Source of the DNA: CAZFGK01 sp964518635
GTDB lineage: Bacteria > Zixibacteria > MSB-5A5 > GN15 > FEB-12
DNA: 20,773 bases
Assembly: GCA_964518635.1 (NCBI GenBank)
Contig: CAZFGK010000035.1
Span: 1-20,773 of the forward strand
Reading direction: 5' to 3'
Shown: positions 1 through 7,412 of the stretch, one piece after another
Position numbering within the stretch: the stretch's first letter is position 1
Layout: every line of letters begins with the position of its first letter
Notes under the pieces: generated by a model
Databases searched by the model: none
What the model was told of the DNA's origin: nothing
Seen by the model: only the letters and a program-made list of their open reading frames with translations
Translations under genes and position numbers: made by a program

Positions 1-425
1 AGAACCTGTTTGTGCGACGCTGGGGAGAAATGGGGGCGAGTTGGGGAATCAGCCCACCAGAGCACCCGAGTCGGTTTTTTCAATGAACTTAACGGGAGGC
101 GTGGCAGAGAGAAGCAACCGATCAACCCCTGGGGTTGATCGACGGTCGAGAGCTTCGCGATCTGCTTTGAAGGAAGCGGGCGTATCTGAGCCCCCAGTTT
201 GGCGAAGGCGAGACGAATCTCGTGTTCACGCTCATCTAACCCCCCGGCGTCAACGAAAAGGGTGTCGGGGAATCTCTCATGGCGAAGTGCTTCTTCCAAT
301 ACCCGAATCCCCTCTGCCAGAAACATTCCCTGCGCCGTCCTGCCGGAACGATCATGAAGTTTTGACAGAGATTTTTCTTCCGCATGAGTCAGCGGGACAC
401 TAGTCTCTGAGGGGAAACGTTTCAT
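1..425 (-). CDS. Partial SpoU/TrmH-family RNA 2'-O-methyltransferase (N-terminal part; runs off the left edge)
   Basis: Reading the minus strand from the ATG at 425-423 gives an open frame of 141 codons to the window edge. Residues about 17-45 read as the substrate-binding N-terminal domain of SpoU methyltransferases: a Lys-Leu-His-Asp-Arg-Ser-Gly-Arg stretch followed by MFLAEGIRVLEEAL. Around residues 95-105 comes STVDQPQGLIG, matching the family's 'S-x-T-x-x-PQG' segment. The family methylates the 2'-OH of rRNA or tRNA with S-adenosylmethionine, using a C-terminal knotted domain that lies outside the window. The start of that domain should read roughly DPGNLGTIIRTA, but the last 20 codons here (WWADSPTRPHFS...) do not; a frame change there gives a slightly better match (see findings). 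No clear ribosome site precedes the ATG, and a GTG two codons upstream is an alternative start. The family call is fairly sure; the exact RNA target is not. Confidence 0.75.
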   Translation of the reverse strand, partial: MKRFPSETSVPLTHAEEKSLSKLHDRSGRTAQGMFLAEGIRVLEEALRHERFPDTLFVDAGGLDEREHEIRLAFAKLGAQIRPLPSKQIAKLSTVDQPQGLIGCFSLPRLPLSSLKKPTRVLWWADSPTRPHFSPASHKQV

Positions 426-3198
426 GATCACATCATTTGTCCAAGCCCGCTCAGATGCAAGTGAATTTCGGTTGAACCAGATGAATAAGCAGTCAAAAGC
501 CTACGATATGATCAATCACCAGCCGAGAGAGAATTTTTGTGCACTATTTCTAAACTCATTGCTTCGAATTGCCATCATCTGTCTTGTTGGAACAGCGACT
601 GCAATCGCGCAAACAGCATCAGACAGCATCCCCACCAGTCGAGTATTACAATTCGGCGGATGGCGCAATGCAAAGCCGAAAGTCGCGGACACACTCTCCC
701 ATGTCTATCTCGCCTTCTCTGGAGGCGGAGCCAGAGGGCTCTCTGCAATCGGCATACTCAAGGCGTTTGAAAAGCGGAAGATCAAGATTGTTGGAATCAC
801 CGGCGTTTCGATGGGGGCAATCATCGGCGGACTCGCCGCCTGCGGCTATAGCGCGAGGCAGCTCGAGAGTCTGGTTTTCGCGATAGACTTTTCTGAATTG
901 CTTCTTACTTCGTCTGAGCGTCAGTCTGTGCTAGTCTCGAGGCGGGATGATCAGGAGCGGCATCTGGTTAATTTTCGCTTCGACGGTTTTGTCCCTCGTC
1001 TTCCGACCGGACTTCTCTCTGCTCCGCGGCTCACCACTGAATTTAATCTCCTCACCTTGGCACCGTCGCTCGCAGCAGACAACGATTTTTCGAAGCTGAC
1101 AATCCCTTTCCGGGCAGTAGCAACCGATATCGTGTCCGGTACCGCGGTCCTCTTTGAGAAAGGGTCGTTGGCCGAAGCGATGCGCGCAAGTATGGCATTT
1201 CCACTCGCCTTTACAGGCATTCCGCGTGATTCGGGGCTCTTGATGGATGGCGGGATGCGGGTGCCGATTCCAGTGCTTGAAGCGCGCCGGATGCGAAGTG
1301 ACAGCACGATTCCGGTGATCGCGATTGATATGACCTCACCGCTCATGCCGCGAAACCAATTGAAGGGGCTCTTTGAAATCGCCTCGCAGGTGACCGGCGT
1401 CATGACACAGGAGCTTCTCGCTCGGGAATTAGCTGCTGCGGATATTGTCATTCGGCCGAAACTCGATAGTCTCAAAGCAGTCGATTTCTCTCAGGCAAGT
1501 GAACTCATTGCTTCAGGATATGCTGCGGGATTACGGGTCGCTGATTCGCTGAATGCAATTCCCCGTGCTTCGATCAAACAGGTTCAGAAGATCAGAATCG
1601 CGGAAATTCGTGTTAACGGTCAGGAGCCCGATTCCAACCTACGCGCTGATCTCATGAAGATCAGAAGCGAAGTCGAATTAAGCGCCGTCGCGAGTGAACT
1701 CATCCGTGATGGAAAAGTCTGGTCATTGACTGCCTCGATACGAACAGATCTGCGGTCAGATGTAATTGAAATTGATTCGATTGCACTGCCAGTCACCATT
1801 GAGGTGACGACCCTTCCATCCCTGGGCTATCTGACTTTGAACTGCAAAGGAAATACAGCTTTTGCTTCTCATGAATTGGTAGATTCCCCGCTTATTCCCT
1901 ATGAACGTCTGACCGCACCTCTGATCGACTCACTGATCACGCAGCTTCTTGAAAAGTACAAATCAGAAAAGCTGACACTCGCACGTGTCGACACCGTACT
2001 CTTTCACTCAGATACAATGACTATTGTCATCGACGAAGGGCTCATTGCACGGGTTGATGTCGAGGGGAGTGATCGCGCGAAAGACTGGCTGGTTCGTTCG
2101 TATTCAGAACTCAACCGAGGAGAACCATTTCGACAAGACCTCGTGCACCGTGGACTCGATCAGTTATTGGGAACTGGACTGTTTGAACAGGTTCGTCTGG
2201 AGCTAGTGCGTATCATACCGACGAGAGAATCTCATGGGACGATCGTCGCGAAACTCATTGTTCAGGAAGAGCCCCCTGCACAACTACGAATCGGCGCACA
2301 CTGGAATAGTGAGTATGAAGGGGAGTTTATGTCCGAACTCCTCGATGACAATATCGCCGGAGTCGGACTTCAGGGGATGCTTCGTACTGTCTACGGTGAA
2401 CGGCGATTCGAAATTGCAGCTCGAAGTAAACTGGAGCGTATTTTCGATACGTATCTGACTGCTCGTGCTGAACTTTTTTACAAGCGAATCAAACGGAATG
2501 TGTACGATGAAAATCTCAACCCTGATTTTGAACGGGTGATTCAACGAAGCGGATTTGAAGCCCAGCTTGGTCAGCAGTTTCGTGGACTTGGGCTGCTTGT
2601 TGCAGGCATCCGCTTTCAGGAAGTCTCAGAACAGGCGACGACTGAACCGAAGTTGCGCTTCGGTCTTCGTTCACTGTTCTTTGGCTCACGCGTTGACACC
2701 TATGACCGACGATATTTTCAGACCAGAGGAATACGGCAGTCATTCACTCTCGATCTGACCGGTAAAGTCTTTGGCGGGAAGATCGAGTACTCCCGCTTTC
2801 ATGCCTCGATCGAGCACACTCGTTCTTTCGGAAAACGATTCGCCGCAGTGATTGGTGGGGAGCTTGGCTTCTCACGTAAAGGGCTCCCCTTCAGCGAGCA
2901 ATTCACTCTTGGCGGACCAACGCAATTACCGGGCTACCGTATCGATCAACTCAGCGGAGAGAAGATGCTCAATGTCGTCTCGTCGCTCCGCTACAAGCTC
3001 CCTGTTGGAGCGTACGGATCAGTTCGAATGGCAGTTGGAGCGGTCGCCTCACGTACTGAACAGATCAAACTGGATAATTTGCGAAGCTCGATCGGACTTT
3101 TTCTGAGTCTTGATCTTCCGATCGGTCCGGTTGAACTGGGCTATGCCGTGTCAGAAGAACGACCACGCTGGCATTTCTCTGCCGGATTTTCCTTCTAG
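424..3198 (+). CDS. Patatin-like phospholipase fused to POTRA repeats and an Omp85-type outer-membrane barrel (type Vd / PlpD-like)
   Basis: The 924-residue protein has a hydrophobic signal segment at about 41-62, with likely cleavage after ATAIA. A patatin domain follows at about 93-370. Its oxyanion motif is GGGARG (100-105), its nucleophile elbow GVSMG has Ser129, and its DGG has Asp275, so the Ser/Asp dyad of a lipid acyl hydrolase is intact. Residues about 390-615 look like POTRA repeats, including YLTLNCKGNTAF and IARVDVEGSD. About 620-924 is a beta barrel with an LGG...PGY Omp85-like motif near residue 830-840 and a terminal Phe. In PlpD-type proteins the barrel exports or anchors the lipase at the surface. 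ATG 424 has an AGGGG site nine bases upstream, which favours it, but it leaves an unusually long stretch before the signal peptide; ATG 481 or 508 would shorten it and lack ribosome sites. The start codon overlaps that of the divergent methyltransferase gene. Confidence 0.88.
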   Translation: MITSFVQARSDASEFRLNQMNKQSKAYDMINHQPRENFCALFLNSLLRIAIICLVGTATAIAQTASDSIPTSRVLQFGGWRNAKPKVADTLSHVYLAFSGGGARGLSAIGILKAFEKRKIKIVGITGVSMGAIIGGLAACGYSARQLESLVFAIDFSELLLTSSERQSVLVSRRDDQERHLVNFRFDGFVPRLPTGLLSAPRLTTEFNLLTLAPSLAADNDFSKLTIPFRAVATDIVSGTAVLFEKGSLAEAMRASMAFPLAFTGIPRDSGLLMDGGMRVPIPVLEARRMRSDSTIPVIAIDMTSPLMPRNQLKGLFEIASQVTGVMTQELLARELAAADIVIRPKLDSLKAVDFSQASELIASGYAAGLRVADSLNAIPRASIKQVQKIRIAEIRVNGQEPDSNLRADLMKIRSEVELSAVASELIRDGKVWSLTASIRTDLRSDVIEIDSIALPVTIEVTTLPSLGYLTLNCKGNTAFASHELVDSPLIPYERLTAPLIDSLITQLLEKYKSEKLTLARVDTVLFHSDTMTIVIDEGLIARVDVEGSDRAKDWLVRSYSELNRGEPFRQDLVHRGLDQLLGTGLFEQVRLELVRIIPTRESHGTIVAKLIVQEEPPAQLRIGAHWNSEYEGEFMSELLDDNIAGVGLQGMLRTVYGERRFEIAARSKLERIFDTYLTARAELFYKRIKRNVYDENLNPDFERVIQRSGFEAQLGQQFRGLGLLVAGIRFQEVSEQATTEPKLRFGLRSLFFGSRVDTYDRRYFQTRGIRQSFTLDLTGKVFGGKIEYSRFHASIEHTRSFGKRFAAVIGGELGFSRKGLPFSEQFTLGGPTQLPGYRIDQLSGEKMLNVVSSLRYKLPVGAYGSVRMAVGAVASRTEQIKLDNLRSSIGLFLSLDLPIGPVELGYAVSEERPRWHFSAGFSF

Positions 3199-5771
3199 CG
3201 TTTCACCGTTTTTCGACGAACTACTCGTTTCTTCGAGGTCTTTTTCAAGGGGCGGGATGGTTCGGTCTGCTTGCGTGGATGCCCGAATCGATCAACATCC
3301 AGTGCCATGTCATGCAGCTTCTTGTCAGCGAGCCCGTAGAGTGAGTCGGCTGGAAATTTTCCGGATCGATCACGTTCTCCGGCAGGTTTCCCCATCAACA
3401 GCTGAATTCCCTCGGTGACTTTTGTAATCGGATAGATCGAAAATTTCTTTTCACGGACGGCCTCGAGAATATCCGGTCGCAACAGGACATCAGTCACATT
3501 CTGCACCGGTATCAGCACCCCCTGTGTGCCAGAAAGACCACGCGCCTTGCAGACTTCAAACCATCCTTCGATTTTTTCTGTCACCCCTCCGACCGGCTGC
3601 ACATTTCCATACTGATCAACCGAGCCGGTGACTGCCAGATCCTGACGAATCGGCACGCCGGTTATGGAAGACAACAGCACGTAGATTTCTGTGGAGGAAG
3701 CAGAATCTCCATCGACTCCCCCATACGATTGTTCAAAGGAGATAGAAGCAGACAGGACGAGTGGTTTATCCTGCGCAAACAACTGCCGAAGAAAACCGGT
3801 CAGAATGAGTACCCCTTTGCTGTGAATAGGGCCAGAGAGATTCACCTCTCGCTCGATATTGACGATCCCCGATTTTCCGAGTGAGGTGGTGGCTGTTATT
3901 CTGCTTGGTCTTCCAAAGGTGTAATCCCCCAGTTGATAGACTGAAAGAGCATTGATCTGTCCGACCGCGTCCCCGGTCGTTTTAATCAGCAAGATTTCTC
4001 GGTCGTACATTTCCTGAATCTTGTCTTCAATCAGATTCACCCGCTGACGCATCTGAGCAATCGCCGAGCGAACATCCTCTGGCGCGACCTGCTTTCTCTT
4101 TGCCTGGGTAGCGAAATAGGCCGACTCTCGTACCAGATCAGCTATGGCGGTAAAGCGCAGGGATAACTTGTCCCGATTTCCGGCGATGCGGCGACCGTAT
4201 GCGACTACGGTCTGCATCGCTGTCAATGAGAAATGCTGCAGCTTGTCGTCGTCGATGGTTTTGCGAATGAATCGGTAGTAGTGAGAGGCGCAGTCATCAG
4301 ACAGCGGCATCTCAGTGTCGAACTCGGCCTTGATTTTGAATACAGTTTTGAATTCTTCGTCATGATTCCAGAGGAGTCGATACAAGTACGGCTCGCCAAT
4401 CACCAGCACTTTGACAGAAATCGGAATCGGTTGCGGCTTGATCCCGGAACCGGCCATAAGGTAGAACGGATCGTAGGCAGTAATCTCCAGTTCACCGGAA
4501 CGAAGGAACCGCTTCAAATGAGTCCATGATCCCGGTTCGGTCAGAAGATCGATGGCATTCATCACCAGAAATCCACCCGCTGCTTTCACCAGTGAGCCGG
4601 CATGAATACGGGTAAAATCAGTTTTCCAGATACCATGTTTGTCGACCACTCGTTCAAGAGAGCCAAAGAGATTCTTGTATGACGGAGACTTTTCAATCAT
4701 GATCGGGACACTGCTCGTCTCCGCATTATCAAGAAGAAGATTGACCTGAAATTCTTCGAATGGTTGCGAACGGCGTGTGGTAGGGGATTCATCCTCCCCG
4801 CGACGACTCGGTGATTCACGATACCGATCAAGATTCGTTGAGAGCTCATCCTCTACTTCATGAAAGAAGAGCTGGCATTTTGCATCTGGATATCGTCGCC
4901 TGAGGAGATCGACCTTGTCAGAAACAAGCGGCGCGATAAGGGACTGATTCAGTTTTTCGAGCGCTTCTTCCTCTTTCGATGAGAGTTTCTTGGATTCAAC
5001 GGTAGTGACATCAAATTCACGACGAAGCAGATCCCACTTGCGTCGCAATTCATCGAGTTGCGATTCTGAAAAACGCTGTTCTCCTGCAAGCAATTCGAGT
5101 TTCTCAAGTCCGACCGGTTCCCCCTCGACCAACGGCTGAATCTCATTGCGAGGTCCCATCCCGCTTTGCAGTTGGACCATCACGAATCCGGAGTCGCTGA
5201 GCTGCTGCTCGAATCCCTGAATTAGTTTTCGCTGACGGTTCTCAAATTCTCGTGTAATACGACTACGCCGATCTTTGTAATCTTCGGAGAGGAAAACTTT
5301 GGGAACCACTTTTCTCAGCGAGTCGATCAGATATTGCATGTCTTTTTTGAAACGACGCCCATCCCCGGCTTTGAACGTGAGGACACGCGGTTCATCGGGC
5401 TGTTTGAAATTATTCACATAGCAGATATCGATGAGCTCGGGCTTATCGAGATCAAGCTGTTTTAGTAGTTGTGAGATCGTGACCGAACGTCCTGTCCCGG
5501 GAAGCCCGGTGACAAAAATGTTGTAGCCAGTCGCCGGAACCTGCAGACCGAGACGAATCGCTGAAATTGCGCGATCCTGCCCGATGATATCCCCCAGCGG
5601 CTCGACATCGGCAGAGCTGGCGACCCCATTTGGCTTGAATGAGACCGAGTAGTCGAGGATCTCAGAAGTGAGGGGCTCAACCTTCAAACTGCCGTCTATT
5701 GGCTCTTTGAGATGGGTTTTAGCAGGTCTGGGGCTCGTTTTAGCGGACTTTGATGATTTTCTAGCACTCAT
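3195..5771 (-). CDS. Lon-family (LonB/AAA_32-type) ATP-dependent serine protease
   Basis: This AAA+ protease of 858 residues belongs to the Lon-related group with an AAA_32-type ATPase and a Lon_C protease domain. The P-loop is GLPGTGRS (about 89-96), with Arg where classical P-loops have Lys. A GGFLVMNAIDLL segment near 395 resembles the family's Walker B region. The protease part carries Ser690 in GDSASS and Lys733 in VGGVTEKIEG, 43 residues apart, the same distance as Ser679 and Lys722 in E. coli Lon. Such enzymes unfold and degrade damaged or regulatory proteins in the cytosol. The C-terminus is a Lys/Arg-rich tail of about 20 residues. The frame stays open to a GTG at 5807 (12 residues more), but that codon has no ribosome site; ATG 5771 has only a distant AGG (12 bases), so the start is uncertain. 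Its stop overlaps the stop of the convergent patatin gene. I found no convincing promoter in its upstream gap. Confidence 0.9.
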   Translation of the reverse strand: MSARKSSKSAKTSPRPAKTHLKEPIDGSLKVEPLTSEILDYSVSFKPNGVASSADVEPLGDIIGQDRAISAIRLGLQVPATGYNIFVTGLPGTGRSVTISQLLKQLDLDKPELIDICYVNNFKQPDEPRVLTFKAGDGRRFKKDMQYLIDSLRKVVPKVFLSEDYKDRRSRITREFENRQRKLIQGFEQQLSDSGFVMVQLQSGMGPRNEIQPLVEGEPVGLEKLELLAGEQRFSESQLDELRRKWDLLRREFDVTTVESKKLSSKEEEALEKLNQSLIAPLVSDKVDLLRRRYPDAKCQLFFHEVEDELSTNLDRYRESPSRRGEDESPTTRRSQPFEEFQVNLLLDNAETSSVPIMIEKSPSYKNLFGSLERVVDKHGIWKTDFTRIHAGSLVKAAGGFLVMNAIDLLTEPGSWTHLKRFLRSGELEITAYDPFYLMAGSGIKPQPIPISVKVLVIGEPYLYRLLWNHDEEFKTVFKIKAEFDTEMPLSDDCASHYYRFIRKTIDDDKLQHFSLTAMQTVVAYGRRIAGNRDKLSLRFTAIADLVRESAYFATQAKRKQVAPEDVRSAIAQMRQRVNLIEDKIQEMYDREILLIKTTGDAVGQINALSVYQLGDYTFGRPSRITATTSLGKSGIVNIEREVNLSGPIHSKGVLILTGFLRQLFAQDKPLVLSASISFEQSYGGVDGDSASSTEIYVLLSSITGVPIRQDLAVTGSVDQYGNVQPVGGVTEKIEGWFEVCKARGLSGTQGVLIPVQNVTDVLLRPDILEAVREKKFSIYPITKVTEGIQLLMGKPAGERDRSGKFPADSLYGLADKKLHDMALDVDRFGHPRKQTEPSRPLKKTSKKRVVRRKTVKR

Positions 5772-6028
5772 GTCGAGATCATACCTGCCGGCGGCTTCTG
5801 ATTCCACTAAATCATTGTCTCACAGCGATCAATCAGACAACTGGAGAAGATTTTTGGATGCTACTACAATGGTGCCTTGAATCTGTCACCATCTGCCACT
5901 TTGTCAGAAAGTTAGAATAGGTAGTGCTGTTATGAGGTGACCGGACCATTATTGGAGTGGATGAGTCTGATTCTGTTGGAAAGTTGTGAGAAGAAATTGA
6001 GAAATTTCTAACACATTGCAAATAAACA

Positions 6029-6049
6029 AGATACGAGACATTCGTATCT
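6029..6049. promoter_or_regulatory. Perfect 8-bp inverted repeat with 5-base spacer (candidate operator or hairpin)
   Basis: AGATACGA, GACAT, then TCGTATCT: a perfect palindrome between the divergent Lon-like and tRNA-Glu genes, 33 bases upstream of the tRNA -35 box. It has no T-run on either side, so it is not an intrinsic terminator. Operator function is inference from position and symmetry. Confidence 0.35.
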
Positions 6050-6081
6050 CTTCAGACTTCATCACTTCCTGATGCGTTTTC

Positions 6082-6111
6082 TTGACAGTCTTTGAAGAAT
6101 CGAGCTATCAT
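6082..6111 (+). promoter_or_regulatory. Sigma70-type promoter of tRNA-Glu
   Basis: A perfect -35 box TTGACA (6082-6087) and a -10 box TATCAT (6106-6111) are separated by 18 bases. The start of transcription would fall near 6118, about 25 bases before the tRNA. It is the best promoter match in the window and fits a strongly expressed stable RNA. Confidence 0.75.
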
Positions 6112-6142
6112 CGAGTGTTGCTCTTTTAGTATCACGCTTGTT

Positions 6143-6214
6143 GGCGGTATCGTCTAGTGGTTAGGACAGAAGGTTCTCAACTTTCCAACCGGGGTTCGAT
6201 CCCCCGTACCGCTG
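6143..6214 (+). tRNA. tRNA-Glu (anticodon CUC)
   Basis: A complete cloverleaf can be drawn. The acceptor stem GGCGGTA pairs with TACCGCT (one G-U at the end). The D-arm GTCTAGTGGTTAGGAC resembles E. coli tRNA-Glu. The anticodon stem GAAGG/CTTTC (one G-U) carries loop TTCTCAA, giving anticodon CTC, which reads GAG. The T-arm is CGGGG-TTCGATC-CCCCG, and the discriminator base is G. The 3' CCA is not encoded (AAGC follows), so a CCA-adding enzyme is needed. It stands alone, with its own promoter upstream and terminator downstream. Confidence 0.95.
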
Positions 6215-6223
6215 AAGCACCCG

Positions 6224-6279
6224 TTGGGTAGTCTGGTCGGCCTCCTGTGTGTCGGTCCAGACTACCCAAACGTATTTTT
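6224..6279 (+). terminator. Rho-independent terminator of tRNA-Glu
   Basis: TTGGGTAGTCTGG (6224-6236) pairs perfectly with CCAGACTACCCAA (6257-6269) over 13 bp, around a 20-base loop, and CG/CG can extend it past one bulged A. Five T's follow at 6275-6279. The stem begins ten bases after the tRNA. Confidence 0.75.
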
Positions 6280-6317
6280 ACCACAACCTCTCCCGCCACT
6301 CTCGAACATTTCTTATC

Positions 6318-6352
6318 AAAAAAGAAACGACCGAAGATATTCTCTTCGGCCG
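6318..6352 (-). terminator. Rho-independent terminator of the receptor / secreted protein / PorV operon
   Basis: On the minus strand CGGCCGAAGA pairs with TCTTCGGTCG (10 bp, one G-U) around loop GAATA, followed by TTTCTTTTTT. It lies 28 bases after the PorV/PorQ stop codon and ends the three-gene unit. It is back to back with the tRNA terminator on the other strand. Confidence 0.85.
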
Positions 6353-6379
6353 CTCGAGTGATCTTTTAGAAATTGAAAT

Positions 6380-7393
6380 CTAGAAATCGATCTTCATCGT
6401 CAGGAACTGATTGTCATCAAAGACATCAGTCTGATTCCAGGCATACTCGAGTGTTACTTTCGTATTCCCGAGTGGGTAGACAAGTCCGGCACCGAGTGAG
6501 GGGCCGTACAGGAAGTCCTTCTGTCCTGTTGCGGTGTAGCCACCACGCAGGAACCAGCGGTCATTGATAGCGTACTCAAGTCCGCCCTGCCAGAAATCCT
6601 CCTGGAAGTTGTTGGAGCGGAAGTTACCGGTGAACATGGCGACATTCTGATCGGTCTGAATAAATCTCCAGGCCATTCCGATATTGACCGAGCTTGGCAA
6701 TTCGAATGGCGCAGAGTTGGCCGACACCCGGCGGCTGTCACTTCCAAACAGTGTCTGTCGTTCGAAGCCGACTCCGCTATACTCCAGTCGTGGTCCGATG
6801 TTCTTGATCACGAATGCAAAGGTGAGGCCGTACTTGTTCGGAGAGTAGGTCACTCCAAGGTCAAGGGCTGCACCGGAGGCAGTAACATCCAGCACGCTTT
6901 CATTCACGTACATGAGAGTCGCACCAAATGCCACCGCGGCAGTCACATTTGTCGCATAGGTGAATGACAGCACCGACATCGTCGGACTAAAGGTGGCACC
7001 AGTCCCTTCCGGAGATTCTTCGGTAGTGACTTCGATATCACCAATTGAAAGAATCTTTGCAGAAAAAGCGATGTGACCGAACGATTCCACATTCGTTCCG
7101 ATGCCAAAGAAATTGACATCCATGTCGGCAAGATATGGCTGATGCGAGAACATCGCCTGGCTTCCCTCCATAGTCGCAAGACCGGATGGATTCCAGTAGA
7201 TTCCTTCAAGCCCTTCCGCCGCGGCGATCATGGAACCACTCATGGCGGAGCCACGCGCTCCGACAGGGATGAGCAGTTCCGGTGCACCGGCGGTCCCTAT
7301 TTTTCGAGCACTTCCGGCCTCAACCGGAGTCGTGCTACTGATTATTCCCAACGCCAGGATTACGAGACTGGCGCGCAGCTGTTTGATATTCAT
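6380..7393 (-). CDS. PorV/PorQ-family outer-membrane beta-barrel protein
   Basis: 337 residues with a signal peptide (MNIKQLRASLVILALGIISS, cut near VEA). The N-terminal part has the family pattern: AGAPELLIPVGARGSAMSG, then GLEGIYWNPSGLA near 65-77, then FSHQPYLADMDVNFFGIG. The rest alternates polar and hydrophobic residues like a barrel and ends in Phe (LTMKIDF). PorV and PorQ are outer-membrane parts of the type IX secretion apparatus in Bacteroidetes; PorV carries cargo from the translocon to the attachment complex. Many FCB phyla hold several copies next to secreted proteins. ATG 7393 is chosen because GGAG sits six bases upstream; the frame is open four codons further to a TTG with no ribosome site. 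It begins 19 bases after the stop of the sorting-domain protein gene, in the same operon, which suggests it is that protein's export or surface partner (inference). Confidence 0.85.
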   Translation of the reverse strand: MNIKQLRASLVILALGIISSTTPVEAGSARKIGTAGAPELLIPVGARGSAMSGSMIAAAEGLEGIYWNPSGLATMEGSQAMFSHQPYLADMDVNFFGIGTNVESFGHIAFSAKILSIGDIEVTTEESPEGTGATFSPTMSVLSFTYATNVTAAVAFGATLMYVNESVLDVTASGAALDLGVTYSPNKYGLTFAFVIKNIGPRLEYSGVGFERQTLFGSDSRRVSANSAPFELPSSVNIGMAWRFIQTDQNVAMFTGNFRSNNFQEDFWQGGLEYAINDRWFLRGGYTATGQKDFLYGPSLGAGLVYPLGNTKVTLEYAWNQTDVFDDNQFLTMKIDF

Positions 7394-7412
7394 AGCGGTC
7401 TCCAAATCCTGT

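Larger units (their letters stand above)
5772..6142. other. Intergenic region between the Lon-like gene and tRNA-Glu
   Basis: About 370 bases hold no convincing gene. The 62-codon open frame on the minus strand (5833-6021) has no family features or ribosome site. The region must contain the promoter of the Lon-like gene (minus), for which I see no good -35/-10 pair, and it does contain the tRNA promoter on the plus strand (6082-6111). An 8-bp inverted repeat (6029-6049) lies between the two transcription units. Confidence 0.6.

Noticed and set aside
41..403. A 120-codon plus-strand frame at the left edge
   Set aside because: The minus strand here encodes a recognisable methyltransferase N-terminus; the plus frame has no family resemblance and is rich in Arg, Ser and Pro as shadow frames are.
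951..1475. A 174-codon frame antisense to the patatin gene
   Set aside because: It has no recognisable domain and covers the conserved catalytic region of the patatin domain on the other strand.
5833..6021. A 62-codon minus-strand frame upstream of the Lon-like gene
   Set aside because: No ribosome site, no family resemblance, and composition rich in Ser and His like random sequence.
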